Below, piece after piece: positions 6,017-6,622 of a stretch of 6,622 bases of DNA (positions are counted from its first letter, which is position 1; each line of letters starts with the position of its first letter). The notes below the pieces were generated by a model that was given only the letters and a program-made list of their open reading frames with translations, ran no database searches and had not been told where the DNA came from. This DNA comes from Mariniphaga sp. (GTDB taxonomy: Bacteria > Bacteroidota > Bacteroidia > Bacteroidales > Prolixibacteraceae): NCBI GenBank assembly GCA_025363795.1, contig JANYLE010000441.1:1-6622 (forward strand), in the 5' to 3' direction. The position numbers and the translations under genes are program-made.

Positions 6017-6622
6017 TTTTTATCAATCCTTCTTCGAGTATTACTCTTGGGCAACCAAAATTTAGTCTGAAATAACCGTCACCTCCTGTTCCAAACATAC
6101 TCCCTTTGTTGATGGCAACGCCACCTTCAATCAATCGTTTTGCCAATTCTTTCTCGCTTAGCCGATAGGCACCGAAATCAAGCCAGGCTAAAAATGTAGC
6201 TTCGGGTTTCATCACTTTAACTTTCGGCATTTTTTCAGCAAAAAAAGTCTCCAGAAATTTGTAGTTGCCTTCCAGATAGCTCATTAATTGAGTCAACCAG
6301 TCGTATCCATCGCGGAAAGCGGCTTCAGCAGCAAGATTTCCAAAAATATTTCCGCTGTCGATGTGGATCGTATGTAAAACCTGTTCGTACTTCACCCTAA
6401 GCTTTTTATTGGGGATGATTACAAATGCCGATGAAAGTCCTGCCACATTAAAGGTCTTGCTGGCTGCCATCAATACTGCGCTGTTCATCGCAATATCCTC
6501 TGACACCATTGAAATTGGGATGTGTTTATTTCCTGAGAAAACAAGGTCAGAGTGAATCTCATCTGAGACAATCACAATACCATTTTCGAGACATATTTTG
6601 CCTAGTTCTTCAAGTTCATCCC
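5988..6622 (-). CDS. MalY/PatB-type PLP-dependent C-S lyase/aminotransferase, C-terminal part
   Basis: The frame is open to the right edge: about 210 residues are visible, and family members are near 390, so the N-terminal half is missing. An apparent internal start (GTG at 6575) is an ordinary Val codon; the reading continues upstream as DELEELGKICLENGI. IVSDEIHSDLVFSG holds the conserved PLP-contacting Asp followed by the EIH-DL motif characteristic of the MalY/PatB (cystathionine beta-lyase) branch of fold-type I enzymes. AASKTFNVAGL contains the Schiff-base Lys. Near the C terminus, YFRLNFGCPR carries the Arg that binds the substrate carboxylate. These enzymes typically cleave C-S bonds of cystathionine or cysteine conjugates, and some act as aminotransferases; the exact substrate cannot be told. 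It is expected in the cytoplasm. It may be cotranscribed with the receptor gene 49 nt downstream, since no terminator is visible between them. Confidence 0.95.
   Translation of the reverse strand, partial: DELEELGKICLENGIVIVSDEIHSDLVFSGNKHIPISMVSEDIAMNSAVLMAASKTFNVAGLSSAFVIIPNKKLRVKYEQVLHTIHIDSGNIFGNLAAEAAFRDGYDWLTQLMSYLEGNYKFLETFFAEKMPKVKVMKPEATFLAWLDFGAYRLSEKELAKRLIEGGVAINKGSMFGTGGDGYFRLNFGCPRVILEEGLIKIEKALNQRM

Overview
The window looks like chromosomal core sequence from a member of the Bacteroidota, probably the Bacteroidales/Marinilabiliales side of the phylum; I cannot place it more finely. The evidence is the AT-rich intergenic DNA with TAnnTTTG-type -7 promoter boxes, the near absence of Shine-Dalgarno sequences, a large-insert cyclophilin lipoprotein, a CysS carrying KMGKS instead of KMSKS, and a TonB-dependent receptor that begins with an EIEITAYRTP-like segment.

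Layout: (1) 1-369, minus strand: the N-terminal half of a DUF2461 (TIGR02453-type) protein, cut by the left edge. (2) 370-662: a non-coding gap of about 290 bases. Its left half holds a direct repeat of about 30 nt and a 15-bp inverted repeat; its right half is AT-rich and carries the ispD promoter. (3) 663-1322, plus: ispD. (4) 1377-2201, minus: a cyclophilin-type peptidyl-prolyl isomerase lipoprotein, convergent with ispD. (5) 2202-2299: a compact divergent promoter region whose two promoters interleave. (6) 2300-3775, plus: cysS. (7) 3803-5938, minus: a FecA/BtuB-type TonB-dependent outer-membrane receptor, convergent with cysS across 27 nt. (8) 5988-6622, minus: the C-terminal half of a MalY/PatB-type PLP-dependent lyase/aminotransferase, cut by the right edge and 49 nt upstream of the receptor, possibly in one transcript with it.

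The genes do not form one pathway. IspD makes isoprenoid precursors, CysS charges tRNA-Cys, the cyclophilin folds envelope proteins, and the receptor imports a ligand not identifiable from sequence, perhaps an iron chelate or cofactor. No mobile element, CRISPR array, tRNA, rRNA or defence gene was seen. I found no convincing undescribed system. The least explained structure is the repeat/hairpin region at 364-500 upstream of the DUF2461 gene.
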